From Streptomyces nigra (lineage in GTDB: Bacteria; Actinomycetota; Actinomycetes; Streptomycetales; Streptomycetaceae), in assembly GCF_003074055.1 (NCBI RefSeq), contig NZ_CP029043.1:372001-436000 (forward strand): a stretch of 64,000 bases of DNA, read 5' to 3'. The notes beneath the pieces were generated by a model, which searched no databases, was not told where the DNA came from, and saw only the letters and a list, made by a program, of their open reading frames with translations. Made by a program: the position numbers and the translations under genes. Positions 51,822 through 60,889 of this stretch are shown piece by piece (position 1 is the stretch's first letter; each line of letters begins with the position of its first letter).

Positions 51822-52340
51822 TCAGCCGTGGGGCCAGCAGGGCACTCCGCTGACGTTCCGTTCGGCCTCGGCGCGTCGCAGCCGGCCGTCGCGGATGGTG
51901 CCCCGCCAGGCCCCGCTCTCCTCCCCCAGCCCCTCGATGTACTCCTTGAACCGCCGCAGCTCGGCGGCCACGACGCGGCCGGCGACCCGGGAGACGCCGG
52001 GTACCAGCCCGGCGGGGCCGTTCAGCCCGATCTCCATCCGCACGGTGAGGGCCGTACCGCCGTCCGGGGTGGGCGCGAACGACACCCTGCCCCGGTGGCC
52101 GGGGCGTTCGTCGAGGCTGCGCCAGACGAGGTGGGAGTCGGGTTCCTGCTCCACGATCTCTGCCTCGAAGGTCCCGTGCAGGGGACCGGCGGCGAGCGTC
52201 CAGGAGGTGAGCGAGGGCTTGATCTGGTCGACCTCGCGGACCGTCCTCATGAAGCGCGGGAAGTGCTGGAACTGCGTCCACTGGTTGTACGCGGTGCGCA
52301 CGGGCACCGCGATCTCGATCGTCTGCTCGATACTGTGCAT
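51822..52340 (-). CDS. SRPBCC family protein
   Basis: The 172-aa protein reads EQTIEIAVPVRTAYNQWTQFQHFPRFMRTVREVDQIKPSLTSWTLAAGP, which is the start of the polyketide cyclase/dehydrase (SRPBCC, START-like) fold. TFEAEIVEQEPDSHLVWRSLD and GRVSFAPTPDGGTALTVRMEI follow. It has a hydrophobic ligand pocket but no visible catalytic motif. It lies 36 bp from the YdeP-like gene on the same strand and upstream of it, so co-transcription is plausible. Confidence 0.86.
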   Translation of the reverse strand: MHSIEQTIEIAVPVRTAYNQWTQFQHFPRFMRTVREVDQIKPSLTSWTLAAGPLHGTFEAEIVEQEPDSHLVWRSLDERPGHRGRVSFAPTPDGGTALTVRMEIGLNGPAGLVPGVSRVAGRVVAAELRRFKEYIEGLGEESGAWRGTIRDGRLRRAEAERNVSGVPCWPHG

Positions 52341-52462
52341 GGCCCACCCATCGTCAGGCGCCTCGCCGTGTCCTGCCACACGGGATCGGCCCATCGGCCG
52401 AGGGGGCGCCGATGAGCCGTTCCGTGCGAGCCACCCGACTACCCCGCTGTGCACGGCTCTAA

Positions 52463-53638
52463 CTAGAAGGCGTAGCGCACCCGTAGCCAGGGGGTATGCC
52501 GGTCGATGAGGGCGCGCAGCGCGGCCACGGACTCGCCCTTGACCCCGTTGCGGTAGCGGACGTTGCGGGCGCCGTTCTGCGAGCGCTTGGCCTGCTGGAT
52601 CTCCGGCCGCCACAGGACGTCCTCGGCGCGCGGGTGCCAGCCGAGGTTGACCTCGTGCAGCTCCTCGTTGTGGGTCAGCATGATGACCTCCGCGGCGGCC
52701 TGCTCCTTCACCCGGGCGGGCAGTGCGTCGTCCAGGTGGCGCAGCAGCTCGGCCCAGGCGTCCTCCCAGCCGGGCCGTACGACGACGGGTGAGAGGTTGA
52801 GGTGCACCTCGTACCCGGCGTCGAGGAAGTCCGCGGCGGCGGCGATCCGGTCGGCGACCGGCGAGGTGCGCACGTCGAGGAGCCGTGAGTCGTCCGGCGG
52901 CATCACCGAGAAACGGATCCGGGTACGGCCGCGGGGGTCGAGGTCCAGCAGGTCGGGGTTGACGAACTTGGTGGCGAACGACGCCTTGGCGGTGGGCCAC
53001 TGCCGGAAGGCGTGCACCAGGTCGGCGGTGTTGTCGCAGATCAGAGCGTCCACGGAGCAGTCGCCGTTCTCGCCGATGTCGTACACCCATGCCGTCGGGT
53101 CGCACTGGTTCGGCTCCGGCTTGGGGCCGAGGCGGGCCACGTGCCGGCCGAGGTGGCCGATGATCCGGTCGATGTTGGTGAAGACGGTGACGGGGTTGGC
53201 GTACCCCTTGCGGCGCGGCACGTAGCAGTAGGCGCAGGCCATGGCGCAGCCGTTGGAGGGGCCGGGGGCGATCCAGTCGGCCGACCGGCCGTTGGGCCGG
53301 GTGGTGAGGGTCTTCTTCTCACCGAGGACGAGCGTCTCGCCCTTCACGCGCACCCAGCGGTCGATGTTGCCCTCGTTGCCGTGCAGCCCGGGGATGCGCC
53401 AGTGGGAGTCCACCTGGATGACCTCGGCGTCCGGGTGGCGGGCGATGATCTGCTGCCCGCGCGGGGAGGCAGCGGCGGCCGGCTCGGCGTAGATCCGCCG
53501 GACGGGCAGCAGCCGGCGGGCCCCGGCGGAGGTCCGGTACGCGGAGTGGCGCTCGGCGGGTGCGGGGGCGGGGCCGAGCGCGTCCAGCCCGAACAGGGTG
53601 CCGGAGTCGTCGTCCGGGACACCGGACGCGTGGTGCAT
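52463..53638 (-). CDS. Spore-photoproduct-lyase-like radical SAM protein
   Basis: The 391-aa protein has the radical SAM cluster motif CxxxCxxC in NGCAMACAYCYVPRRKGYANPVTVFTNID and matches the spore photoproduct lyase family in overall layout: RRIYAEPAAAASPRGQQII at the N-terminus, KASFATKFVNPDLLDLDPRGRTRIRFSVMPPDD and GYEVHLNLSPVVVRPGWEDAW in the barrel, and a C-terminal LWRPEIQQAKRSQNG. Bacillus SplB repairs thymine dimers in spores. Streptomyces spores use different DNA protection, so the role here may differ. A 15-bp hairpin lies upstream between it and the divergent small membrane protein gene. Confidence 0.88.
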   Translation of the reverse strand: MHHASGVPDDDSGTLFGLDALGPAPAPAERHSAYRTSAGARRLLPVRRIYAEPAAAASPRGQQIIARHPDAEVIQVDSHWRIPGLHGNEGNIDRWVRVKGETLVLGEKKTLTTRPNGRSADWIAPGPSNGCAMACAYCYVPRRKGYANPVTVFTNIDRIIGHLGRHVARLGPKPEPNQCDPTAWVYDIGENGDCSVDALICDNTADLVHAFRQWPTAKASFATKFVNPDLLDLDPRGRTRIRFSVMPPDDSRLLDVRTSPVADRIAAAADFLDAGYEVHLNLSPVVVRPGWEDAWAELLRHLDDALPARVKEQAAAEVIMLTHNEELHEVNLGWHPRAEDVLWRPEIQQAKRSQNGARNVRYRNGVKGESVAALRALIDRHTPWLRVRYAF

Positions 53639-53741
53639 GGGTGGCTTCCGTTCGGTCGGTGCGAAGGGGCGTCAGTGGGGGGCGCCCGGGTGCGCGACCC
53701 CCGTCCCGGGGCTCGTGCGCGCACCGATCCAACTGTACGGG

Positions 53742-53776
53742 GCATCCATCGGCCACGCCGTGTGGCCGATGGATGC
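53742..53776. promoter_or_regulatory. Strong hairpin in divergent promoter region
   Basis: GCATCCATCGGCCAC (53742-53756) and GTGGCCGATGGATGC (53762-53776) form a perfect 15-bp stem with a 5-nt loop. It lies between two divergent genes (starts 53638 and 53859), so it is not positioned as a terminator for either. It may be an operator, a leader structure or a relic terminator. Confidence 0.6.
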
Positions 53777-53858
53777 CGTGCGTGAGGGAGCCGGGCGGGG
53801 GCATACGCGTGAAGCCACCCCCACTGGCTCATCTACTTCTTCCCCTAGGAGGCACCTC

Positions 53859-54035
53859 GTGCTGGGCATCATCGCGGCGGTCCTGTTCTTCATCGCGTTC
53901 CTGATCAACGCGGCGGACATCGCCACCAACGACGTGTTCACGTCGGTCAACTTCATGCTGATCGGCCTCATGCTGCTCGCCCTGCACGTGGCGGGGATAG
54001 GCAGCGGCTGGGCGGCGCGCGGCCGCAGGCGCTGA
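53859..54035 (+). CDS. Small two-helix membrane protein
   Basis: The 58-aa product starts at GTG 53859 after TAGGAGG (53846-53852). It has two hydrophobic segments (LGIIAAVLFFIAFLINAA and FMLIGLMLLALHVAGIG) joined by a short acidic loop (DIATNDVFTSVN) and a basic tail (WAARGRRR). Similar proteins are common in Streptomyces and have no known role. It is convergent with the large sensor-phosphatase gene, the tandem repeat lying between. Confidence 0.75.
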   Translation: MLGIIAAVLFFIAFLINAADIATNDVFTSVNFMLIGLMLLALHVAGIGSGWAARGRRR

Positions 54036-54053
54036 CCGCGGCTCGTCGGCCAT

Positions 54054-54168
54054 CCGGAGGCGCGGCGGGCGCGGTCACAGGGTCTGACTCGCCGGAGGGT
54101 GCGGCGGGCGCGGTCACAGGGTCTGACTCGCCGGAGGGTGCGGCGGGCGCGGTCACAGGGTCTGCTCG
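54054..54168. repeat. 39-bp tandem repeat at a gene end
   Basis: Three tandem copies begin at 54054, 54092 and 54131. Each contains GCGGCGGGCGCGGTCACAGG and GTCTGACTCGCCGGAGG, the third ending GTCTGCTCGG. The period is 39 bp between copies 2 and 3. The stop codon of the sensor-phosphatase gene (54153-54155) lies in the third copy. Being 13 codons long, the repeat would read as an Asp-Pro-Val-Thr-Ala-Pro-Ala-Ala-Pro-rich tail in another frame. Confidence 0.85.
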
Positions 54169-56312
54169 GCCCAGATCGTCTTGCCGGGACCGGTCAGCCT
54201 GGTCCCCCAGGCCTGGGCGAGCTGGGCGACGATGAAGAGTCCGCGCCCGCCCTCGTCGACCGTCCCGGCGTGCCGCAGATGCGGGGCGGCCGTGTCGGCG
54301 TCCCGCACCTCGCAGGTGAGGGTGCGGCCGTGGATGAGGCGCAGCTCGATGGGCGGGCGCCCGTAGCGCAGGGCGTTCGTCACCAGCTCGCTGGCGATGA
54401 GCTGTGTGTTGTACGCGGTCTCCTCGTCCACGTCCCACGCGGCGAGCTGTTCGCGGGTGCGGCGCCGGACGGCGGACACGGCCGTCGGATCGGGGGCGAG
54501 CGGCCAGACGGCGCACTGGTCGTGCGGGAACACCCGGGTCCGCGCGACGATCACGGCGGCGCCGCGGACGCCCATGCCCGCCGGGAGCGCGTAGACGAGG
54601 GCGTCGCACAGATCCTGCAGCGGGCGGTCGCCGTACCGGGACACCGAGGCCAGCGGTCCGGGGTTCTCGGCGAGGTAGGCGGTGAGCAGCGGGTCGCTGG
54701 TGAACACCAGGACGCTGCCGGGCGGTACGTCGGCCTCGACGGCCGCGAAGGGGGCGCCTTCCGCGCTGCCGAGCCGGGGTCCGGCCGGTGTGCCGAGCAC
54801 CTCGACCGTGCCCTCCGGCCGGGCGAGCAGCGGTGCCAGATGGCCGGCGGCCGCCGCCGTGCAGCGGCCGGTCAGCGGATCGTGGACCGCGTACACGCAG
54901 TCGGCGGTCAGCTCCTCCTGGCGCAGCGGGTCGCCCAGGGGCAGACGCGCCCGTTCGGTGGCGAGCCGGTCCGCGGTGTCGTGCAGCCGGGCGAGCAGTT
55001 CGTCGGGGGCCAGCTCGAACGCCGACAGGGAACGGATGGCGGTGCGCAGCTGACCCATGGTCGCGGCGGCCTCCAGACCACGCCCCGACACCTTGCCCAC
55101 GACCAGGGCGGTCCGGGCGCTCGACAGGGCGGTGGTGTCGTACCAGGCGCCCGGGTCGGCCCCGGTCAAGGAGAGATAGGCGGTCTCCAGCCACGCCTGC
55201 GCCTCGGGACGGCGGGGCAGCAGCTGCCGTTGCACGGTGGCGGCGATCGTGTGCTCGCGGGTGTAGCGGCGGGCGTTCTCGAGACACAGGGCGGTGTGCG
55301 TGCCCACCTCCATGGCCAGGGCCTGGTCCTCCTCGTCGAAGGCGGGCGAGCGCTCGGCGCGGTAGAGGCTCACCAGGCCGAGGGCGGCGTCCCGCAGGAC
55401 CAGGGGCACCACGAGCAGCGAGTGGCCGTGCGCGGCCCGGACCGCCTTCGCGAGCGCGGGGTCCGCCGCGAGCCAGGGCGTGCCGGGGTGCAGCCGGACC
55501 ATGCGGGGGCTGAGATCGGCCAGGGCCTGCGTGAACGGCGTCGGCCCGGCGAGACGGCGGACGTCACCCACCGCGTGGACCTGCCGCGCCTTCCCGTCGG
55601 CCGCGCTGCGGAAGGCCGTGCGCATCACGAGGGTGCCGACGGGCACGTGGGCCAGGGGCGGGTCGTCGCCGCGGATGACGGCGTCCACGACCTCGACGGT
55701 CACCACGTCCGCGAAGTCGGGGACCAGGATCGCGGCCAGCTCCTCGCCGATGACGGCCGGGTCCAGGGTGCGTCCGACGCGCTCACGCACCCGGTCGAGC
55801 ATCCGGGTCCTGGCCTGGGCCCGCTCCCGTTCGGTGACGTCCACGGCGATGGCGCCGATCCCGAGGACCTCCCCTCCCGGGGCCTCCAGCCGCAGCGCGC
55901 TGACCTCGAACATCCGCTCCGTGGGCGGATCGTCCACCAGGGCCCGCACGACATTGCGCAGCAGCGGGGTGCCGGTGTCGAGGACGTCCTTCAGCAGCGC
56001 CTCCACGTCGGCGTCGACGAGACGGTAGACGTCCCTGACCCGCCGCCCCCGGATCTCCTCCAGGCCGGCGGCGCGCATCCATGGGGTGGCGGTGTTGGCG
56101 CGGACCACGCGCAGGTCCGGGTCGACGAGGTGGAGCCCGATCGGGGACTGCGTGAACAGTGCCTCCAGCATCGCGGCCGCCGCCTGGTCGACATGACCGT
56201 CCGGATCGTTGTCCGCCAAGGGTCCCAACCACCTCCGAGGTCCAGGTCGCGCCGCGCGCGCTCGGGGGTACGCCCCGTACAACAGGGTGCGCCCGGGACG
56301 GCGAGGGCGCAC
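54153..56312 (-). CDS. PAS-GAF-PP2C-ATPase signalling protein, phosphatase degenerate
   Basis: The 719-aa protein has a PAS domain (about 45-165, FTQSPIGLHLVDPDLRVVRAN), a GAF domain (about 170-350), a PP2C/SpoIIE-like domain (about 370-580) and a C-terminal HATPase_c anti-sigma-like domain (about 590-719, LIASELVTNALRYGRPPIELRL and DEGGRGLFIVAQLAQAWG). The phosphatase motifs deviate: GAWYDTTAL in place of GGDWYD, VGKVSGRG in place of GDVSGHG, and FTSDPLL in place of TDG. Catalytic metal binding is therefore doubtful, while the kinase-type ATPase keeps its N and G boxes. The start is uncertain because no clear ribosome binding site is seen. Confidence 0.84.
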   Translation of the reverse strand: MRPRRPGRTLLYGAYPRARAARPGPRRWLGPLADNDPDGHVDQAAAAMLEALFTQSPIGLHLVDPDLRVVRANTATPWMRAAGLEEIRGRRVRDVYRLVDADVEALLKDVLDTGTPLLRNVVRALVDDPPTERMFEVSALRLEAPGGEVLGIGAIAVDVTERERAQARTRMLDRVRERVGRTLDPAVIGEELAAILVPDFADVVTVEVVDAVIRGDDPPLAHVPVGTLVMRTAFRSAADGKARQVHAVGDVRRLAGPTPFTQALADLSPRMVRLHPGTPWLAADPALAKAVRAAHGHSLLVVPLVLRDAALGLVSLYRAERSPAFDEEDQALAMEVGTHTALCLENARRYTREHTIAATVQRQLLPRRPEAQAWLETAYLSLTGADPGAWYDTTALSSARTALVVGKVSGRGLEAAATMGQLRTAIRSLSAFELAPDELLARLHDTADRLATERARLPLGDPLRQEELTADCVYAVHDPLTGRCTAAAAGHLAPLLARPEGTVEVLGTPAGPRLGSAEGAPFAAVEADVPPGSVLVFTSDPLLTAYLAENPGPLASVSRYGDRPLQDLCDALVYALPAGMGVRGAAVIVARTRVFPHDQCAVWPLAPDPTAVSAVRRRTREQLAAWDVDEETAYNTQLIASELVTNALRYGRPPIELRLIHGRTLTCEVRDADTAAPHLRHAGTVDEGGRGLFIVAQLAQAWGTRLTGPGKTIWAEQTL

Positions 56313-56524
56313 GCCGACGCCCGCTCCTGATCCGCTTCACACCTTGGTACGACACACCCGCGCCGGACTTTGAACTCACTGATGACAAAGTATGGACGTG
56401 CGCGGCGAAAGTCCCCTACGGTATCGGCGCAACCGCACGAGTACCGCCTCTGCGTCTCTCCCGCGCAGGGGGCAACTCGACCGGAGAGCGATCCGGCGGC
56501 CTCCGGTCCCGTTCTGGAGGACCG

Positions 56525-59500
56525 ATGCATCCACGGTTGTTCCGCCGTGCCCGAAGATCACTCACTCCCCTTCTTCTCGGCGCCTTCCTCTTCGGAGGCG
56601 TCCTGGCGGCACCCCCGGCCGTCGCCGCCCCCACCCCCACCGCCGCCGACATCCCGCCCCAGGAGCCGGGTGTGACCCTGCGGGTCTTCGACACCCAGGT
56701 CCCGCTCAGCAGGCTGTGCACCCTGAAGCCCGGTCAGACCCCCAACCACGACAAGCTGATGCCGACCGTGGACTGGTCCACGACCGGCGACTTCGGCGGT
56801 TTCGCGGACAACTTCTCGGCCGTGGTGTCCGGTTACCTCGTCATCCCCGACGACGGCTCGTACACCTTCCGGCTCACCAGCGACGACGGTTCACGGCTGA
56901 CCATCGGCGACCGGACGGTCGTCGACCACGACGGTCTGCACGGCGCCGAGCCGAAGGACGGATCGGTCCAACTCACCGCCGGTTCCCACCCGTTCCGCAT
57001 CGACTACTTCGAGCGGGGCGGCGACCAGCGCCTCACGCTGGCGTGGAAGCCGCCGTCCGCGAGCGACTTCAGCGTCGTGCCGACCGAGGCGCTGAGCACG
57101 GACGCCGACGTGGTCCGGGTGACCGCCCCCGGCCGCAAGGAGTGCGAGTCGGGAGCGGACACCCCCGGCGACGGACTCCCCCTCACCGACGTACGGCCCG
57201 ACCTCACCCTCACCGATCTGCGCCCCGACGGCTTCGAACCGCAGGTCACCGGTATGGACTGGCTGCCCGACGGCCGGCTGGCCCTCACCACCTGGGGCGG
57301 CTCCCAGACCACCACGGGCGAGGTCTACCTGCTGGACAACGTCACCGGGAAGACCAGCCGCGACAAGGTCACCGTGAAGAAGATCGCGAGCGGCCTGCGC
57401 GAGCCGATGGGCATCAAGTACGTCGACGGCTCGCTGTACGTGTCGCAGAAGCACGAGCTGACCCGACTCGTCGACAAGGACCGGGACTTCGTCACGGACG
57501 AGTACCGCACGGTGGCGACCTGGCCGTACGGCGGCAACTTCCACGAGTTCGCCTTCGGACTGCTCTACCGCGACGGCTACTTCTACGTGAACCTGTCCGT
57601 CGCCATCGACTACGGCGGCGCGACGACCACTCCGCAGCCGGCGCCCGGCCGGGGGACGACGTACCGGATCAGCAAGAAGACCGGGAAGGTCCAGCCGATC
57701 GCGGGCGGTCTGCGCACTCCCAACGGCATCGGCTGGGGCCCCGGCGGCGACCTCTTCACCACCGACAACCAGGGCGGCTGGCTGCCCGCGTCCAAGCTGG
57801 TCCACATCGAGCGGGACCGCTTCTTCAACCACTACACCGAGCCGTCCGGCCCCTTCGACGACCGGCCGGTCACCGAGCCGGTGCTGTGGCTGCCGCAGAA
57901 CGAGATCGCCAACTCCCCCAGCACCCCGCTGTATCTGCGCAAGGGCCGGTTCGCCGGGCAGCTGCTCATCGGGGACGTCACCTACGGCGGACTCCAGCGC
58001 GCCTACCTGGAGAAGGTGAAGGGCCAGTACCAGGGCGCGGTCTTCCGCTACACCCAGGGACTCGAGGCCGGCGTCAACCGGATCACGATGGGCCCGGACG
58101 GCGCCGTCTACGCGGGCGGGCTCGGCGCCGACGGCAACTGGGGCCAGGAGGGCAAGCTGAAGTTCGGCCTGCAGAAGCTCACCCCCAACGGCGGCAACAC
58201 CTTCGACATCAAGGAGATGCGGGCCGTCCCCGGGGGCTTCGACCTGGAGTACACACAGCCCCTGTCCCAGGACACCGTCGACAAGCTGGCCTCCCGCTAC
58301 CAGGCCGAGCAGTGGCGGTACACGCCGACCTCGGACTACGGCGGCCCGAAGACGGCCGAGGAGCGGCTGGGCGTCCGCTCGGCGACCCTCGCCAAGGACG
58401 GACGGACCGTCCTGCTCCGCCTCGACGGCCTGAAGCCCGGGCGCGTGGTGCACGTGCGCTCCCCGCGGCCCTTCGCCTCCGCGTCCGGCGAGAAGCTGTG
58501 GAGCACCGAGGCCTGGTACACGCTCAACTCCCTGCCCGGCAAGCAGCCCCCGCCCGCCACCCTGTACGAGGCGGAGGAGGCCCGACTGACCGGGACGGCC
58601 GGCGTGAACCGGGACCACGGCGGCTACTCGGGCAGCGGCTTCGTCGACCGGTACGGCACCGAGGGCAAGGCGGCGACCACGTTCGACGTGACGGTCCCGA
58701 AGGCCGGCGACTACGACGTCAACCTCCGCTACTCCAACGGCCCCAACCCCTTCCAGGGCACCAAGTCCCTCTCCCTGTACGCCAACGGCAAGAAGCTGCG
58801 GCAGACGGAGCTGCCCTCGACGGGCGACTGGGAGACCTGGTCGACCCGGACCGAGCGGATCACCCTGCGGAAGGGGCACAACACCGTCGCGTACCGCTTC
58901 GACACCGGGGACGACGGGCACGTCAACCTGGACCTGATCACGGTCCGGCCGCACGGCTCCCGCATCACCCTCTTCGACGGCACCGCCGCGTCGCAGAGCC
59001 AGTGGCAGCACACCGACGGACGCGTCACCGAATGGCCCCTGGCCGACGGGAAGTCGATGGAGGTGTGCTGCGGCGACCTGCGCACGAAGGACGCCTACCA
59101 GGACTTCAAGCTGCACGTGGAGTTCCGGGTGCCGCTCCTGCCCGACGACGTGACGGGCCAGGACCGCGGCAACAGCGGCGTCTACCTCCAGGACCGCTAC
59201 GAGGTCCAGATCCTCGACTCGTACGGCGACACCACACTCGACACCAACGAAGCGGGCGCGATCTATCTGAAGAAGGCGCCGGACGTCAACGCGTCCACCG
59301 CGCCGGAGACCTGGCAGTCGTACGACATCACCTTCCGCGCGGCCCGCTACGACGCCGACGGCACCAAGACCGCCGACGCTCTCGTCACCGTCGTCTGGAA
59401 CGGCAAGAAGATCCACGACGACGTGGTCATCGACGGCCCCACCGGAGGCGGCAGACCGGAGGCCGCCTCGGCGGGCGCCATCCGCCTCCAGGACCACGGC

Positions 59501-59545
59501 AACAAGGTGCGCTACCGCAACATCTGGATCGAACCGCTGAGCTGA
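56525..59545 (+). CDS. Secreted PA14/beta-propeller/CBM/DUF1080 protein
   Basis: The 1006-aa protein has a signal peptide (cleavage near AVAA-PT, residue 35), a PA14 domain (about 48-190, FADNFSAVVSGYLVIPDDGSYTF), and a six-bladed propeller-like region of the PQQ/NHL sugar dehydrogenase type (about 225-620; GFEPQVTGMDWLPDGRLALTTW, LRTPNGIGWGPGGDLFTTDNQG). A CBM35/CBM6-like domain follows (about 679-805, YEAEEARLTG and GGYSGSGFVDRYG). The C-terminal DUF1080 domain (about 812-1005, FDGTAASQSQWQH, NSGVYLQDRYEVQILDSYGD) belongs to the 3-keto-disaccharide hydrolase family. Thus a putative sugar-oxidising propeller is fused to a glycan hydrolase of keto-sugars. GGAGG lies 5 bp before the ATG. Confidence 0.85.
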   Translation: MHPRLFRRARRSLTPLLLGAFLFGGVLAAPPAVAAPTPTAADIPPQEPGVTLRVFDTQVPLSRLCTLKPGQTPNHDKLMPTVDWSTTGDFGGFADNFSAVVSGYLVIPDDGSYTFRLTSDDGSRLTIGDRTVVDHDGLHGAEPKDGSVQLTAGSHPFRIDYFERGGDQRLTLAWKPPSASDFSVVPTEALSTDADVVRVTAPGRKECESGADTPGDGLPLTDVRPDLTLTDLRPDGFEPQVTGMDWLPDGRLALTTWGGSQTTTGEVYLLDNVTGKTSRDKVTVKKIASGLREPMGIKYVDGSLYVSQKHELTRLVDKDRDFVTDEYRTVATWPYGGNFHEFAFGLLYRDGYFYVNLSVAIDYGGATTTPQPAPGRGTTYRISKKTGKVQPIAGGLRTPNGIGWGPGGDLFTTDNQGGWLPASKLVHIERDRFFNHYTEPSGPFDDRPVTEPVLWLPQNEIANSPSTPLYLRKGRFAGQLLIGDVTYGGLQRAYLEKVKGQYQGAVFRYTQGLEAGVNRITMGPDGAVYAGGLGADGNWGQEGKLKFGLQKLTPNGGNTFDIKEMRAVPGGFDLEYTQPLSQDTVDKLASRYQAEQWRYTPTSDYGGPKTAEERLGVRSATLAKDGRTVLLRLDGLKPGRVVHVRSPRPFASASGEKLWSTEAWYTLNSLPGKQPPPATLYEAEEARLTGTAGVNRDHGGYSGSGFVDRYGTEGKAATTFDVTVPKAGDYDVNLRYSNGPNPFQGTKSLSLYANGKKLRQTELPSTGDWETWSTRTERITLRKGHNTVAYRFDTGDDGHVNLDLITVRPHGSRITLFDGTAASQSQWQHTDGRVTEWPLADGKSMEVCCGDLRTKDAYQDFKLHVEFRVPLLPDDVTGQDRGNSGVYLQDRYEVQILDSYGDTTLDTNEAGAIYLKKAPDVNASTAPETWQSYDITFRAARYDADGTKTADALVTVVWNGKKIHDDVVIDGPTGGGRPEAASAGAIRLQDHGNKVRYRNIWIEPLS

Positions 59546-59561
59546 GCGGTGCGGTGAACAG

Positions 59562-59591
59562 GGGCGCGCCCACCGTGCGGTGGGCGCGCCC
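59562..59591. terminator. Hairpin between convergent genes
   Basis: GGGCGCGCCCACCG (59562-59575) pairs perfectly with CGGTGGGCGCGCCC (59578-59591) with a 2-nt gap, between the convergent propeller-protein and MFS genes. Confidence 0.85.
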
Positions 59592-59641
59592 TTGCGCCTC
59601 GGGGGACGGCGCCCCGAGGTCGGCCCCCGGCGTCGACGGGT

Positions 59642-60874
59642 TCACTCGAGGCTGACGGGCGCTTCCGCCGTGGCGGTCGCAGGGAAGCCGTGGGTGCGGG
59701 CACCTGCCACGACGGCCAGGGTGGGGAGCAGCAGTACGAGCACGCTCCAGGGCAGGGACGCCGTGCCCAGCGTGCCGAGCAGGACGCCGCCGACGGCTCC
59801 GCCCGCGGCCATGGCGACGTTCCACAGGGTGACGAGCATGGCCTGCGCGGCGTCCGCGGCGGTGCCCCCGGCGTCGGCGGCCGCCGTCTGCAGCAACGTG
59901 GGGACGCCGCCCCAGCCGAGGCCCCACAGCAGCGCCGCCAGGTGCACGAGGGCCTCGGTGTCGGCCAGGACGCCGAGGATTGCGGCGCCCACGCCGACCA
60001 GGAGCACGCTGGCGAGGGTCAGGGCGCGCAGTCGCCGGTCGATGTGGGCGCCGGTGAACCAGATGCTGACCAGCGACGCGATCCCGAACGTCAGCAGGAC
60101 CAGGTCGGTCGAACCGCCCACGCCGGCGTGGTCGACGAACGTGGCGATGTAGGCGTAGAGCACGGTGTGGGCGAGGACGAAGACGAGGGTGACGAGAAGG
60201 ACCGGTGCCACGCCGGGGACGGAGAACGTCCGCAGCATGCGGGGCCGTTCGTGCGCGGGCTGTCCCGGCTGGTCCGGGACGAGCGCCGTGATCCAGGCGA
60301 GCAGGACGACGCTCAGCCCCGTCATGATCAGGAAGGGTGCCCGCCAGCCGAGCGTCTGGCCGGCGAACGTACCCGCAGGGACGCCCACGGAGAGCGCGAC
60401 GGGAATCCCGGCCATGGCCACGGCGACCGCCTTGCCCTGGAGCCGCGCGGGCGCCATCCGGCGGGCGTAGCCGGTCAGCAGGGCCCAGGCGAGTCCCGCG
60501 GCCACACCGGCGGCGAACCGGGCGACCAGGGTCAGCGGGTAGTGGGACGAGACGGCGGTGACGGTGTTGGCGACGGCGAACCCGGCCATCGCCGTCAGCA
60601 GCAGGCGCTTGCGCCGCCAGGTCGAGGTGGCGGCTGTCAGCGGGATGGCGGTGAGCGCGGTGCCGAGGGCGTAGACGGTCACGGTCTGCCCGGCGGCGGA
60701 CTCGCCGACATGGAGGCCGGCGCTCATCCCGGGGAGGACACCGGCGGGCAGCGTCTCGGTCAGGCTGGTGATGAACACGGCGGTGGTCAGGGCCAGCAGG
60801 GCCGCCATCGGCAGCTTCTCGTCGCCGGCCGGTACGCGCGGGCCTACGGAACTGTGGATGTTCTCGGTGGACAT
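59642..60874 (-). CDS. MFS transporter (DHA1-type exporter)
   Basis: The 410-aa protein has twelve helices and the features of drug:H+ antiporter family 1: FITSLTETLPAGVLPGMSAGLHVGESAAGQTVTVYALGTALTAIPLT, RFAAGVAAGLAWALLTGYARRMAPARLQGKAVAVAMAGIPVALSVGVPAGTFAGQTLGWRAPF. It would export a small, probably toxic or aromatic compound. It is divergent from a MerR regulator gene with a MerR-type operator in the 70-bp gap, so it is likely inducible by that regulator's ligand. Confidence 0.9.
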   Translation of the reverse strand: MSTENIHSSVGPRVPAGDEKLPMAALLALTTAVFITSLTETLPAGVLPGMSAGLHVGESAAGQTVTVYALGTALTAIPLTAATSTWRRKRLLLTAMAGFAVANTVTAVSSHYPLTLVARFAAGVAAGLAWALLTGYARRMAPARLQGKAVAVAMAGIPVALSVGVPAGTFAGQTLGWRAPFLIMTGLSVVLLAWITALVPDQPGQPAHERPRMLRTFSVPGVAPVLLVTLVFVLAHTVLYAYIATFVDHAGVGGSTDLVLLTFGIASLVSIWFTGAHIDRRLRALTLASVLLVGVGAAILGVLADTEALVHLAALLWGLGWGGVPTLLQTAAADAGGTAADAAQAMLVTLWNVAMAAGGAVGGVLLGTLGTASLPWSVLVLLLPTLAVVAGARTHGFPATATAEAPVSLE

Positions 60875-60889
60875 GGCACGTATGCTCGA

